From: Elusimicrobiota bacterium
Lineage (GTDB): Bacteria; Elusimicrobiota; Elusimicrobia; UBA1565; UBA9628
Direction: 5' to 3'
Length of the DNA: 51,388 nucleotides
Assembly (NCBI GenBank): GCA_027452025.1
Contig: DAIDHI010000076.1
Location: 1 to 51,388 of the forward strand
Both the position numbers and the translations under genes were made by a program. Position 1 is the first letter of the stretch. Each line of letters begins with the position of its first letter. Of the stretch, positions 7,032 to 15,128 are shown piece by piece. The notes beneath the pieces were generated by a model. That model did no database searches. It had not been told where the DNA came from and saw only the letters and a program-made list of their open reading frames with translations.

Positions 7032-8492
7032 ATGGGGCCGCTCGGGCGACCGAGCATCGTCCTGGTCCAGCCCCCGGCCTTCAGCTGCTCCCCCTCCAAC
7101 GCGCTGGCTCTCCTGAAAGCGCACCTGAAAACCCGCGGGTTGCGCGCCGCGGTCAGGGACTCCAGCCTTTCCGTCTGGGACTTCTGCCGCGAGCGCCACG
7201 GCCTGCGTCCGCAGGACTGGACGACCGAAAGCGCCCCGCAGTTCCATGCGCGACTGGAGGCCGATCCGGCGGCCACGGAAGCGGCGCTCGATGCCGAGGC
7301 GCGCTGGATCGCGGGCGAAAATCCCGACTTGGTCGGTTTCTCCCTCCAGACTCTGACCGACGAATACGGTCTCAGGCTGGCCGAGAAGGTAAAGACGCTG
7401 GCGCCGGGAACATGCATCGTGGTGGGCGGGCCCCAATGCCTGCGCGAGACGCTCGCCTATGAGCTCATCCGCCATCCCGCCGTCGACGCCGTGGCTCTGG
7501 GCGAGGCCGACCGTTCCTTCGTGTCCTTCGTCGACCGATTCGACGTCGCTTCGCGAATCGCGCCCAGGACCCGGGGGCTCCTCGTCAAGGAGCGCGACGG
7601 CGTCGTCGACGGCGGAGACCCGCTCGAGATCGAGGACCTCGACGAGCTTCCGTTCCAAGATTTCGGCGGTTTCGACCTAGAGCGCTATCCTCGCGTGCTG
7701 CGCCTGGCCACGACGCGGGGCTGCGTGCGGAAATGCTCGTTTTGCACGCATATCCTCCAGCAAAAGACGTTCCGCTTCATGAGCGCCGGACGCATCGCCT
7801 CCGAGATCCGCCACCAACTCGCGACTTTCCGCGCCGCGCACGTCGAATTCGGCGACTCCCTGATCAACGGCAGCGTCGCGCGACTGGCGGAGCTTTCGGA
7901 AAAACTCGTCGAGTTGCGCGTGGAGAGAGCGGCGGCACGGCAGAGCGACGACCTGACCTGGGCCGGGATGGCGATCCTCCATCCGACCATGACTGCGGCT
8001 CTGCTGCGGCGGATGCGTCTGGGCGGCTGCCGCAAGCTCTCCTACGGGCTTGAAAGCGCCAGCCAGAAAGTCGTCGACCTCATGGGCAAGGGCTTCCGTG
8101 TCTCGGACGCCGAGGCCGTCGTCCGCGCGACGGCCGACGCCGGCATCTACGTCTCTCTGTTCGTCATGGTAGGCTTCCCGGGAGAGACAGAGGACGATTT
8201 CCGGCAGACCTTGGATTTTCTGCGCCGCAACCGTTCCAGCATCTTCGGGCTGGACATCTCCGCCTGCGAGATCCAACGAGGTTCGGAGCTCGATCTCAGC
8301 CGCGCTCGCCGCGGAGTGATTTTTCCCGGAGGAGACCGACGCGGCTGGTTCTGCCACGACGGGTCCAACGACCCGGACGTCCGCGAACGGCGATACAAGG
8401 AAGTCCTTGCCCTGGCCGGCAGGCTCGGCATCCATTCCAACCGCGAGCCCGCGGAACGCGCCTCCGACCTGGAATATGACCTCGCCCCGTAA
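7032..8492 (+). CDS. B12-binding-domain radical SAM protein
   Basis: A 486-residue protein. Residues about 8-170 form a cobalamin-binding Rossmann-like domain (SIVLVQPP start, VVGGPQCL, AVALGEADRSF). The radical SAM core follows, with the [4Fe-4S] motif C231, C235 and C238 (TRGCVRKCSFC). GLESASQKVVDLMGKG and VSLFVMVGFPGETEDD are typical later core motifs. Such enzymes carry out difficult C-methylations or ring and C-C chemistry on natural products, lipids and peptides. The substrate is unknown. It starts 3 bases after the small peptide gene and its last 17 bases overlap the GT2 gene, so the three are probably translated together. Confidence 0.88.
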   Translation: MGPLGRPSIVLVQPPAFSCSPSNALALLKAHLKTRGLRAAVRDSSLSVWDFCRERHGLRPQDWTTESAPQFHARLEADPAATEAALDAEARWIAGENPDLVGFSLQTLTDEYGLRLAEKVKTLAPGTCIVVGGPQCLRETLAYELIRHPAVDAVALGEADRSFVSFVDRFDVASRIAPRTRGLLVKERDGVVDGGDPLEIEDLDELPFQDFGGFDLERYPRVLRLATTRGCVRKCSFCTHILQQKTFRFMSAGRIASEIRHQLATFRAAHVEFGDSLINGSVARLAELSEKLVELRVERAAARQSDDLTWAGMAILHPTMTAALLRRMRLGGCRKLSYGLESASQKVVDLMGKGFRVSDAEAVVRATADAGIYVSLFVMVGFPGETEDDFRQTLDFLRRNRSSIFGLDISACEIQRGSELDLSRARRGVIFPGGDRRGWFCHDGSNDPDVRERRYKEVLALAGRLGIHSNREPAERASDLEYDLAP

Positions 8493-9231
8493 CCCAGCCT
8501 GTCTCGTTGACGTGATCGTCACCACCCGCGACCGGCTCCGATACCTGAAGGCGGCTTTGCGCAGTCTCGAGGGCCAGACGCTGCGGCGCTGGCGGCTGAT
8601 CGTCGTCGACGGCGGCTCCCGCGACGGCACGGCGGCCTGGGTCCAGAAGGCCTATCCGAAGGCCCTGCTCAAGCGAGCTCGCGGCAATCCCGGACCCGCG
8701 GCGCTCATGAATCTCGGCCTGAGGGCGGCCCGCGCCCCTTTCGTCGCCTTCCTCGAATCCGACGACCTTTGGACGCCGCGGCATCTCTCGAGGGCGGTCG
8801 CCGCCCTCTCGTCGTCGCCGGCTCTCAAGGCCTCCGTCGCGGGCTTCGGCATCATCGACGCCCGCGGACGCAGGGTCGAGACGCGCCTGCGGCCGCCGCC
8901 CGACCCTTTCTTCAAGACGGTCAGCGGCCTGGAGCGGCCGTTCCCGTTCTCGACGGCGGTCTTCCGCGAGGAGGTCTTCGAGCTCGTCGGAGCCTTCGAC
9001 GAGGGCCTGCGCTGGCACGGCTGGGACGTCGACTTCCAGTACCGCGCCGCTCTGAGGCTCGGGGCCGGAGCGTTTGCCGCGCTCGCCGAGCCGCTTGTCC
9101 TGTATCGCAAGCACGCGGGGCAGCTCTCCGGGCTATCACCGGCCTCGCAGCGGGGCCGAGAGGCCTTGCTCGACGGCGCCTGCCTGCTTCGCCGCTACGA
9201 CTCGCGGTTTCGAGCCAACGGGCTCAAGTAG
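8476..9231 (+). CDS. Family 2 glycosyltransferase
   Basis: About 251 residues from the ATG at 8476, chosen because the GT-A fold begins immediately (VDVIVTTRDRLRYLKAALRSLEGQ). The nucleotide-sugar-binding VVDGGSRDGT, the metal-binding region FLESDDLW and a late WHGWDVDFQYR motif (acceptor/base region) are present. It should transfer a sugar from a nucleotide donor. No membrane segment is visible. It overlaps the radical SAM gene by 17 bases and the convergent FAD oxidoreductase by 37 bases. Its place in the run suggests glycosylation of the same product, which is inference. Confidence 0.85.
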   Translation: MTSPRNPACLVDVIVTTRDRLRYLKAALRSLEGQTLRRWRLIVVDGGSRDGTAAWVQKAYPKALLKRARGNPGPAALMNLGLRAARAPFVAFLESDDLWTPRHLSRAVAALSSSPALKASVAGFGIIDARGRRVETRLRPPPDPFFKTVSGLERPFPFSTAVFREEVFELVGAFDEGLRWHGWDVDFQYRAALRLGAGAFAALAEPLVLYRKHAGQLSGLSPASQRGREALLDGACLLRRYDSRFRANGLK

Positions 9232-10367
9232 CCTCCGCGGCCCCCTCGCCCCCCGGCCAATGCGGGCAGCAGCTCGTCGGCGGCCCGCAGGGCGCCGGCC
9301 ATCTGGATGGGAGTCCCGCTCTCCCCGGGCGCGTCGCAAAGCCAGCGATCCGAATCCCACAGATTCTCGAGACGCGGCAACGCTGCCGCCGCGCGCGGGC
9401 GGGGCGCGGGAAAGAACTCCTGGCGGACGGCGGCCAAGCCGGTCTCCCGCAAAAAGCCCTCCTTGACGAGGAAGCGCCGGACGAACGCGGCGAAAGCGCC
9501 GGGATCCTGCGACTGCCATGACGACAGCTCGCTCTGCAGGCGGTCGCCGCCCCCGGCCGGCGGAACCGGCACCGCCGCTCCCAGGCTGTAGCAGCCGCGC
9601 GGAGCGTTGTCCGGGCTGAAGCGGGCCGGGTAATAGACCAAGGGCGGCAGCAAGGGGTTCGAGCCGGCCAAGCGCACCCAATGGTAAGGAAGCGGCGCCC
9701 GGCCCTTGAGCAGGAAATGATAGAGGAGCAGGCCGCCCTCGCGAGAGACCGGACCCTTGCGCGCGGCGGCCCTCCTCCAGCCGACGCTCCAATAGCAGCC
9801 GCGAATCCTGATCCAGCGCCCCCGGAGGCGGGCATGCGTCACCCGTCCGCCGCGAACGCGGAGATCGCCTTCTCCGAGAGTCTGGTTGAGGACCATGCGC
9901 CCTCCGGCCGCGACGACGGCCGCCGCCAGGGCCTCGAAAATCCGGCCGAATCCTCCGCGCCGGGGATAGAGGGCCGCGGGCGGCCGCTGGACGCGCATGC
10001 AGCTCCACGCCTCTTGGTTCGGTTCGGCGAAAAGCTCGAAGAAAGGAAGGCGCGCGCCGCGGACGGACCACCGCGACGCGTCCTCGACGATGAGGCCGGG
10101 CGCCAACCACGACGCCGAATGCGCCTCAAATTCCAAGGCGTCGGGACCGAGGGCCCGTCGCACCAGATCCCGGACCCGGGCCTGGCCGCTGACGAAGGCA
10201 TGCATCCCAAAATCGAAGGTGTAGCCGTCGTAGACCAAGGAGCGGGCCTGCCCGCCCACGACGCGAGCGCCCTCGGCGACGATGACCGGCAGGCCGCGGC
10301 GAGCGGCTTCCCAGGCGAAGGTCAGCCCTTGCGCCCCTGCGCCCACGACCAGGATAGGATCGGCCAC
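9195..10367 (-). CDS. FAD-dependent oxidoreductase (amine oxidase / protoporphyrinogen-oxidase-like)
   Basis: A 390-residue protein with a GTG start. The N-terminal dinucleotide-binding motif is VVGAGAQGLTFAWEAARRG with the acidic end VAEGARVVGGQARS. This is followed by DGYTFDFGMHAF, the pattern seen in phytoene desaturase, protoporphyrinogen oxidase and UDP-galactopyranose-mutase-like enzymes. The C-terminus has the usual second FAD contact (GTPIQMAGALRAADELL). The substrate is unknown. A weak TACCGT box lies 7 bases before the GTG. It is convergent with the GT2 gene and may belong to the same pathway. Confidence 0.75.
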   Translation of the reverse strand: MADPILVVGAGAQGLTFAWEAARRGLPVIVAEGARVVGGQARSLVYDGYTFDFGMHAFVSGQARVRDLVRRALGPDALEFEAHSASWLAPGLIVEDASRWSVRGARLPFFELFAEPNQEAWSCMRVQRPPAALYPRRGGFGRIFEALAAAVVAAGGRMVLNQTLGEGDLRVRGGRVTHARLRGRWIRIRGCYWSVGWRRAAARKGPVSREGGLLLYHFLLKGRAPLPYHWVRLAGSNPLLPPLVYYPARFSPDNAPRGCYSLGAAVPVPPAGGGDRLQSELSSWQSQDPGAFAAFVRRFLVKEGFLRETGLAAVRQEFFPAPRPRAAAALPRLENLWDSDRWLCDAPGESGTPIQMAGALRAADELLPALAGGRGGRGGYLSPLARNRES

Positions 10368-10400
10368 CGGCCTACGGTATCAATTTCTTCGGAGGGAAAC

Positions 10401-10474
10401 TGGAGCGGGCGAGCGGAATCGAACCGCCGTCTGATCCTTGGCAAGGACCCGTTCTACCATTGAACCACGCCCGC
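10401..10474 (-). tRNA. tRNA-Gly(GCC)
   Basis: On the minus strand the gene reads GCGGGCG at the 5' acceptor arm (10474-10468), pairing with CGCCCGC at the 3' arm, then discriminator T and encoded CCA (10403-10401). The anticodon loop TTGCCAA gives anticodon GCC. A TTCGATT T-loop is present. A TATAAT box (plus 10491-10496) 16 bases upstream with TAGACC 17 bases before it is a likely promoter, lying inside the end of the HD-GYP gene. Confidence 0.96.
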
Positions 10475-10496
10475 ATAGAACAACGGGAGGATTATA

Positions 10497-11681
10497 CTAA
10501 ACGTGAGGATGCTGGTCTATCCCCTGCAGGTGCTGCGGGAAGGCTTCCTTGACCGTCTCGTCTTCCAGGATGCGCCGGTTCTCCTCCTCCATCGCCGACA
10601 GGACGTCGTCGAAGGACTTGAAGAGACACTCCACCACCTCGGGATCGAACAGCTTGCCGGCCTGGCCCTGAACGTAGGACCGAGCGTCCTCGACGGTCCA
10701 AGCCCCTTTATAAACGCGTTTGCTCACCAGCGCGTCGAAGACATCGGCCACGGACACGATGCGCGCCTCGATCGGGATTTCCTTGGCCTTGAGGCCGTAG
10801 GGATAGCCGCTGCCGTCGAAGTGCTCGTGGTGGGCGATGGCGATCTTGGCGGCCAGGCGCAGCAGGCGGCTCTCGGCGTTGGCCAGCATCTGGCTGCCGT
10901 AGATCGTGTGCCGCTTCATCTCCTCGTATTCGAGCGCCTCGAGCTTGCCCGGCTTGCGCAGGATGGCGTCGGGGATGGCCACCTTGCCGATATCGTGCAG
11001 CGGCGAGGCGTAGCGGATGTCCTCGGATTCCAGGTAGCTCAGGCCCATGGCCGAGGCCAGGATGCCGGAGAAGCGGCTCATGCGGCGCAGGTGGCGCCCG
11101 GTGTCCTTCTGGTCGCGGAATTCCGCGACCAAGGCCATGCGGTAGATCGTTTCCAGGTGAGAGCGGCGCAAATCCTCGTAGAGCGTGGCGTTCTCGATGA
11201 AGGAGGCGGCCATGGTGGCGAGGATGCGCAGCAGGCCCTCGTCCTCGTCGGTGAACGCGCCCTTGCTCTTGTTGAGCACCTCGAAGACGCCCACGGCCTT
11301 GCCGTCGCGGCCCTTGAGCGGCACGGCGAGCACGGAGCGCGTCTGATAGCCGGTGATGCGGTCGAGGTCCTGGGTAAAGCGCGTGTCGCGATACGCGTCG
11401 CGGATGTTGACGGCGCTGCCGGTCTTTGCGACAAAGCCCGCGATGCCCTGGCCCATGGGGATGCGCAGGATCTTCTCCTCGACGCCGAGCGTCACCTTCG
11501 TCCACAACTCGCCCTTGTAGGGGTCGACGAGGAAGACGGAGCAGCGGTCGGCGGCCAGGATGTGGCGCACCTCCTCGGCGATGATGGTCAGCAGCGCGTC
11601 GAGCCGGGTCTCGGCGGCGACGAGGCGGCCGAAGCGCGAGAGCAGGGTCTGCCGCTTCTCGAGTTCCTGTCTTCGCCCCAT
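10497..11681 (-). CDS. GAF + HD-GYP domain protein (putative cyclic-di-GMP phosphodiesterase)
   Basis: A 394-residue protein. Residues about 25-170 form a GAF sensor domain (RCSVFLVDPYKGEL; GIAGFVAKTG; VLAVPLKGRDGKAVGVFEVLNK). Residues about 180-370 form an HD-GYP domain with HD229-230 in SPLHDIGKVAIP and HHEHFDGSGYP at 284-293, so the metal-binding and GYP signatures are intact. Known HD-GYP proteins hydrolyse c-di-GMP or cGAMP; the GAF ligand is unknown. It starts 3 bases after glcF and is the last gene of a GH31-GlcF-HD-GYP operon, which hints that carbon use and cyclic-dinucleotide signalling are linked. Confidence 0.9.
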   Translation of the reverse strand: MGRRQELEKRQTLLSRFGRLVAAETRLDALLTIIAEEVRHILAADRCSVFLVDPYKGELWTKVTLGVEEKILRIPMGQGIAGFVAKTGSAVNIRDAYRDTRFTQDLDRITGYQTRSVLAVPLKGRDGKAVGVFEVLNKSKGAFTDEDEGLLRILATMAASFIENATLYEDLRRSHLETIYRMALVAEFRDQKDTGRHLRRMSRFSGILASAMGLSYLESEDIRYASPLHDIGKVAIPDAILRKPGKLEALEYEEMKRHTIYGSQMLANAESRLLRLAAKIAIAHHEHFDGSGYPYGLKAKEIPIEARIVSVADVFDALVSKRVYKGAWTVEDARSYVQGQAGKLFDPEVVECLFKSFDDVLSAMEEENRRILEDETVKEAFPQHLQGIDQHPHV

Positions 11682-11684
11682 AGG

Positions 11685-12932
11685 TTATTGCCGATCTCCG
11701 TCGAGAGCGGCCGCTTCGCTCACGTGCAGCACGGTGCAGCCAGGATAGTATTTCGACAGTCCCGCGTCCAGTTGGAGCAGGCAGGACGTCGAGCTCGTGA
11801 CCACGGTCTTGGCGCCCGTCGCCTTGATGTTGGCGACCTTGCGCTTCAGGATGTCCTCCGAAAGCTCCGGATGAAGCAGCGAAAAGGCGCCGGCGCCTCC
11901 GCAGCAGTCGTCGGCCTCGGCCATGGGACGGAACTCCCCGGCCGACTCGAGCAGGGCCTTCGGAGCCGGAAGATTCTGCCCGTGACGGGCCCGGCAGGAG
12001 TTCTGGCAGGTGACCGGGCCGGCGACGCGCGCGCCGGCCGCGTCGAAGACCTCGGCGGCGTCTCGGACTCGAGCGGCGAAGCGCTCGGCGCGCCGTCTCC
12101 AGTCAGGCTCCGCCAAGAAGAGCTGGGGATACGACTTGAGGAACGCGGCGCAAGACGAGCAGTCGGCGACGATCGGGACGTCCCCGCCCTTTTCGGCCTG
12201 CGCGACGGCGCGCCGGGCCATCTCGCGCGCCTCGGCGGGATCGCCATAGTTGTAGGCCAGCAGTCCGCAGCAGCCGTTGTCGAGGAATTTCCCGGGCCCG
12301 CGGCGCTTTTCCAGCGCCTTCACGGTGGCCAGGCCCACGCGCGGGTAGACGTAATTGGGCCCGCACGGCGCGAAGTAAGCCCACGCGGGAGAGGCCGACC
12401 AGGCGCGCCCGCGCAGCTCCTCGAAGAGGAACCGCTTGGGCGCCTCGCGCGCGTGGGCGTCCGCCTCGGCCAGCCCGCTGAGGCCGACGAAGCGCAGCAG
12501 CGGAGCGGCCGCGCGCGAAAAACCCGCGCGCTTGGCGGCGTAGGCCAAATGGAGCAGGAAGGCGAACACTCGCGGCCGAGTCCCGACCAGCGCCGTCAGC
12601 CAGCGTGCCGCGAGGGGCGGCCGCGGCGACAGCCTGCGCCGGCCCTCGAGCACGAGATCGGCCGTGGGCACGTGGGCGTAGCAGGCGCTTTGGCAGCCCC
12701 CGCAGAGAAGACAGGTGGCTAGGGCCTCGCGCGCCGCGGACGGGTCCTTGAGCTTGCCCTCGAGCATCAGGCGCACTAGCTGATTGCGCCCGCGCGGCGA
12801 GCGGTCCTCGCGGCCCGTGGCCTTGTAGGTCGGGCAGGACTGCTCGCAGTAGCCGCAGCGGCTGCACTGGCTGACGGCGTCGTAGGTCGAGCGCTCGCCG
12901 AGGTCGGTCAGCAGGCGCCCGAGCGTGTTCAC
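11685..12932 (-). CDS. glcF: Iron-sulfur subunit of glycolate oxidase-type enzyme (GlcF-like)
   Basis: A 415-residue protein. Two [4Fe-4S] ferredoxin motifs are visible at the N-terminus: CSRCGYCEQSCPTYK and CLLCGGCQSACYAHVP. Two CCG domains follow (DNGCCGLLAYNYGD and CQNSC plus DDCCGGAGAF). This is the layout of GlcF, which passes electrons from the flavin subunits that oxidise glycolate (or lactate). The start is GTG at 12932 and overlaps the GH31 stop by 4 bases (GTGA), so it is translationally coupled to a glucosidase rather than to its flavin partner. A GlcD-GlcE fusion lies 3.6 kb away on the same strand. Confidence 0.85.
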   Translation of the reverse strand: MNTLGRLLTDLGERSTYDAVSQCSRCGYCEQSCPTYKATGREDRSPRGRNQLVRLMLEGKLKDPSAAREALATCLLCGGCQSACYAHVPTADLVLEGRRRLSPRPPLAARWLTALVGTRPRVFAFLLHLAYAAKRAGFSRAAAPLLRFVGLSGLAEADAHAREAPKRFLFEELRGRAWSASPAWAYFAPCGPNYVYPRVGLATVKALEKRRGPGKFLDNGCCGLLAYNYGDPAEAREMARRAVAQAEKGGDVPIVADCSSCAAFLKSYPQLFLAEPDWRRRAERFAARVRDAAEVFDAAGARVAGPVTCQNSCRARHGQNLPAPKALLESAGEFRPMAEADDCCGGAGAFSLLHPELSEDILKRKVANIKATGAKTVVTSSTSCLLQLDAGLSKYYPGCTVLHVSEAAALDGDRQ

Positions 12933-15097
12933 CGCACCCAGGCCTTGAGCGTCCGCGCCGCGCGGATGGACTTCGCCGGCGCCGAAATCCGGGATACCCC
13001 GGTCTTGGCATCGTATTCGATCGCGGCGGGCTTGCCGTCGAGCTCGGCGCGCGTCACGCGCTCCCGCGGCAGCTCGAAGACGACGGCGCGGCGCCCCAGC
13101 TGCCCGCTGAAGGAGCCGCGCGTCGAATCCACCACGACGGTTACCACGGCGCCCTTCTTGAGGTAATCGAGGGTCGTCAGCGCCCGGCGGCCTTCGAGGT
13201 AGCCGAGGCTTTCGCCATCGTCCTCATAGAGGTCGAAGGTCCCCAGCCGTCCCTCCTCGCCCGGATAGGCGCGCACGATCAGCGTCGAGAGCGGCGTCGT
13301 GGCCATGCGCTCGGTGAAAGGCTCCATCGGGATCGGCTGGCCGCCGCGGACAAACAGGGGAATCTCGTCGAGCGTGGCCCAGGCCTTGCCCTTCACCGGC
13401 CCCTGGATGCGGTCGCCGGAGTACCAGTCATACCACAGGCCGCCCGGCAGCCAGTACTTTTGGGACGCGAGCTTGCGGTCGCCGAAGCCGGGGCTGGTGA
13501 TCGGGGCCGCGGCGAAATCGTCGCCGAAGAAATACTCCTGGGGGTTATCGTAGGCCTCGCCGTCGAGAGGGTAGTCGATGTAGAGCGCACGCACCAGAGG
13601 GATGGACTGGTCGTGCGACTCCCAGGCGCTGGAGTAGATGTAGGGGAAGAGCTCGTCGCGCAGGGCGTAGGCCCGCCGCATCGACTCCTCGGCGTCCAGG
13701 CCCCAGGTCCAGGGCCGCTTGTCGAGCGCCGGATCCTTGGTCGAATGCAGGCGCAAGGCGGCCGAAAGCGCGCCGAACTGGACCCAGCGGGCGAAGAGCT
13801 CCGGGGTCAGCACTCCCTGGTAGCCGCCGATGTCGTGGCTCCAGAAGAACGCCCCGACGTCGCCGGACTGGGCGGTGAACGCCACCTCGTAGGCCAGCGT
13901 CGGCCAGCCGATGAAGGTGTCGCCGGAGAAGAGCATCGGGTGGCGATGATCGCTCCACTGCTGCCACCGCGCGAAGCACTGGCCGCGCAGGCCGCCGCGC
14001 TCGGAATGGCGGTAGTAGTATTCGTTGAGCCAGGCCAGATCGTTGAGGGGACGGCCCTGCTCGTCGTCGTTCCAGTAGTCCAACCACCAGAAATCCACGC
14101 CCTGCTTTTCCAGTGGGTCGCGCACGTATTTGGACTCGGCTTCAAGATACCTGCGGTCGCCGGCGTCGAAAGGCAGGGTCTTGCCCGAGGCCGGGTCGGC
14201 GCCCAGCGCCTTCATGAAAGGAACGTACGCGGCCTCGAAGGGCTGGACGCCGTGGTCCGGGTGCTCGTTGAGCGTGGCGAAGAGGCCCTGCTCATGGACC
14301 CATTTGAGATACCCCGCCGGGTCCGGGAAGAGCTTGCGGTTCCAAGTGTAGCCCGTCCAGTCGTTGGGCAGGTGCCAGTCCATGTCCATGACGAGGACGT
14401 CGAGCGGAAAGCCGTGGGCGCGGTATTCGCCGACGATGCGCTCGTAGTCGGCCGCCGTGTGCGGCCACCAGCGCGAATACCACGAGCCCAGCGTGTAGCG
14501 TCTGGGCAGCGGGACGGCGCCGCCGATCTTGGCGAGGGCCTTGAGCGCCGCCTTGTAGTCGGCTCCGTAGCCGAAGAGATACCAGTCCAGCCCGGAGTCC
14601 TTGGGACGCAGGGCCGCCCAGCCGTCTTTATAAAGGATTCCCCTGGAGTCGTCATAGACGCGCCAGCCTTCCCGCGACAGCAGGCCCGGCTCCGTCGTCG
14701 CCGGGCCTTTAACCTCGTCGAGGTTGCGCGTGCCGCCGAGGTCGCGCGCCGCCGAGAAGCGTCCCGCCTGCCAATCCGAGCAGACCCCGTCGGCGCAGAT
14801 ATGGGCGGTCAAATTGGCCGCGGAGAAGGGCTTGCCGTCCGGGACGTAGGTCAGGCGGATGCGGCCGGTGTCGATGACGATGCCCGCGCTCGAGCGGGTC
14901 AGCCGGAAGTCGTCGTCGCGCGCGCCGCGCTCCATCGCGAAAAGCGAGGGGTCGTCGACGAAGCGGCCCTGGGCCTGGTATTCGAGCCGGACGCACTCCG
15001 CGGCGACGACGGTGAAGCGCGCCGGTCCGACCACGACGGGATTCTCCGCGGCCAGCGCCGGCAGCGCCAGGAGCAGCGCCTGGACGATCATGACCAT
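12929..15097 (-). CDS. Secreted GH31 alpha-glucosidase-family protein
   Basis: About 722 residues from the ATG at 15097 (a second ATG at 15091 is 9 bases from a TATCAT box and is also possible). The start gives a signal peptide MVMIVQALLLALPALAA. The N-terminal beta-sandwich is followed by a TIM barrel with YTLGSWYSRWWP and DVLVMDMDWH. The nucleophile Asp is in DFWWLDYWND (near residue 337) and the acid/base Asp in LFSGDTFIG (near 392). HDIGGYQG is a further family motif. GH31 enzymes release alpha-glucose or alpha-xylose. Specificity is not assigned. It is divergent from the P450 gene across a 31-base gap and coupled to glcF. Confidence 0.9.
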   Translation of the reverse strand: MVMIVQALLLALPALAAENPVVVGPARFTVVAAECVRLEYQAQGRFVDDPSLFAMERGARDDDFRLTRSSAGIVIDTGRIRLTYVPDGKPFSAANLTAHICADGVCSDWQAGRFSAARDLGGTRNLDEVKGPATTEPGLLSREGWRVYDDSRGILYKDGWAALRPKDSGLDWYLFGYGADYKAALKALAKIGGAVPLPRRYTLGSWYSRWWPHTAADYERIVGEYRAHGFPLDVLVMDMDWHLPNDWTGYTWNRKLFPDPAGYLKWVHEQGLFATLNEHPDHGVQPFEAAYVPFMKALGADPASGKTLPFDAGDRRYLEAESKYVRDPLEKQGVDFWWLDYWNDDEQGRPLNDLAWLNEYYYRHSERGGLRGQCFARWQQWSDHRHPMLFSGDTFIGWPTLAYEVAFTAQSGDVGAFFWSHDIGGYQGVLTPELFARWVQFGALSAALRLHSTKDPALDKRPWTWGLDAEESMRRAYALRDELFPYIYSSAWESHDQSIPLVRALYIDYPLDGEAYDNPQEYFFGDDFAAAPITSPGFGDRKLASQKYWLPGGLWYDWYSGDRIQGPVKGKAWATLDEIPLFVRGGQPIPMEPFTERMATTPLSTLIVRAYPGEEGRLGTFDLYEDDGESLGYLEGRRALTTLDYLKKGAVVTVVVDSTRGSFSGQLGRRAVVFELPRERVTRAELDGKPAAIEYDAKTGVSRISAPAKSIRAARTLKAWVR

Positions 15098-15116
15098 GTC
15101 ATGATAGCAATAATGA

Positions 15117-15122
15117 TAAAAT
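15117..15122 (+). promoter_or_regulatory. -10 box of the P450 gene, leaderless spacing
   Basis: TAAAAT (5 of 6 to TATAAT) ends 6 bases before the GTG at 15129. The intergenic region is only 31 bases and AT-rich, so it must also serve the divergent GH31 gene. Confidence 0.45.
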
Positions 15123-15128
15123 CGCCGC

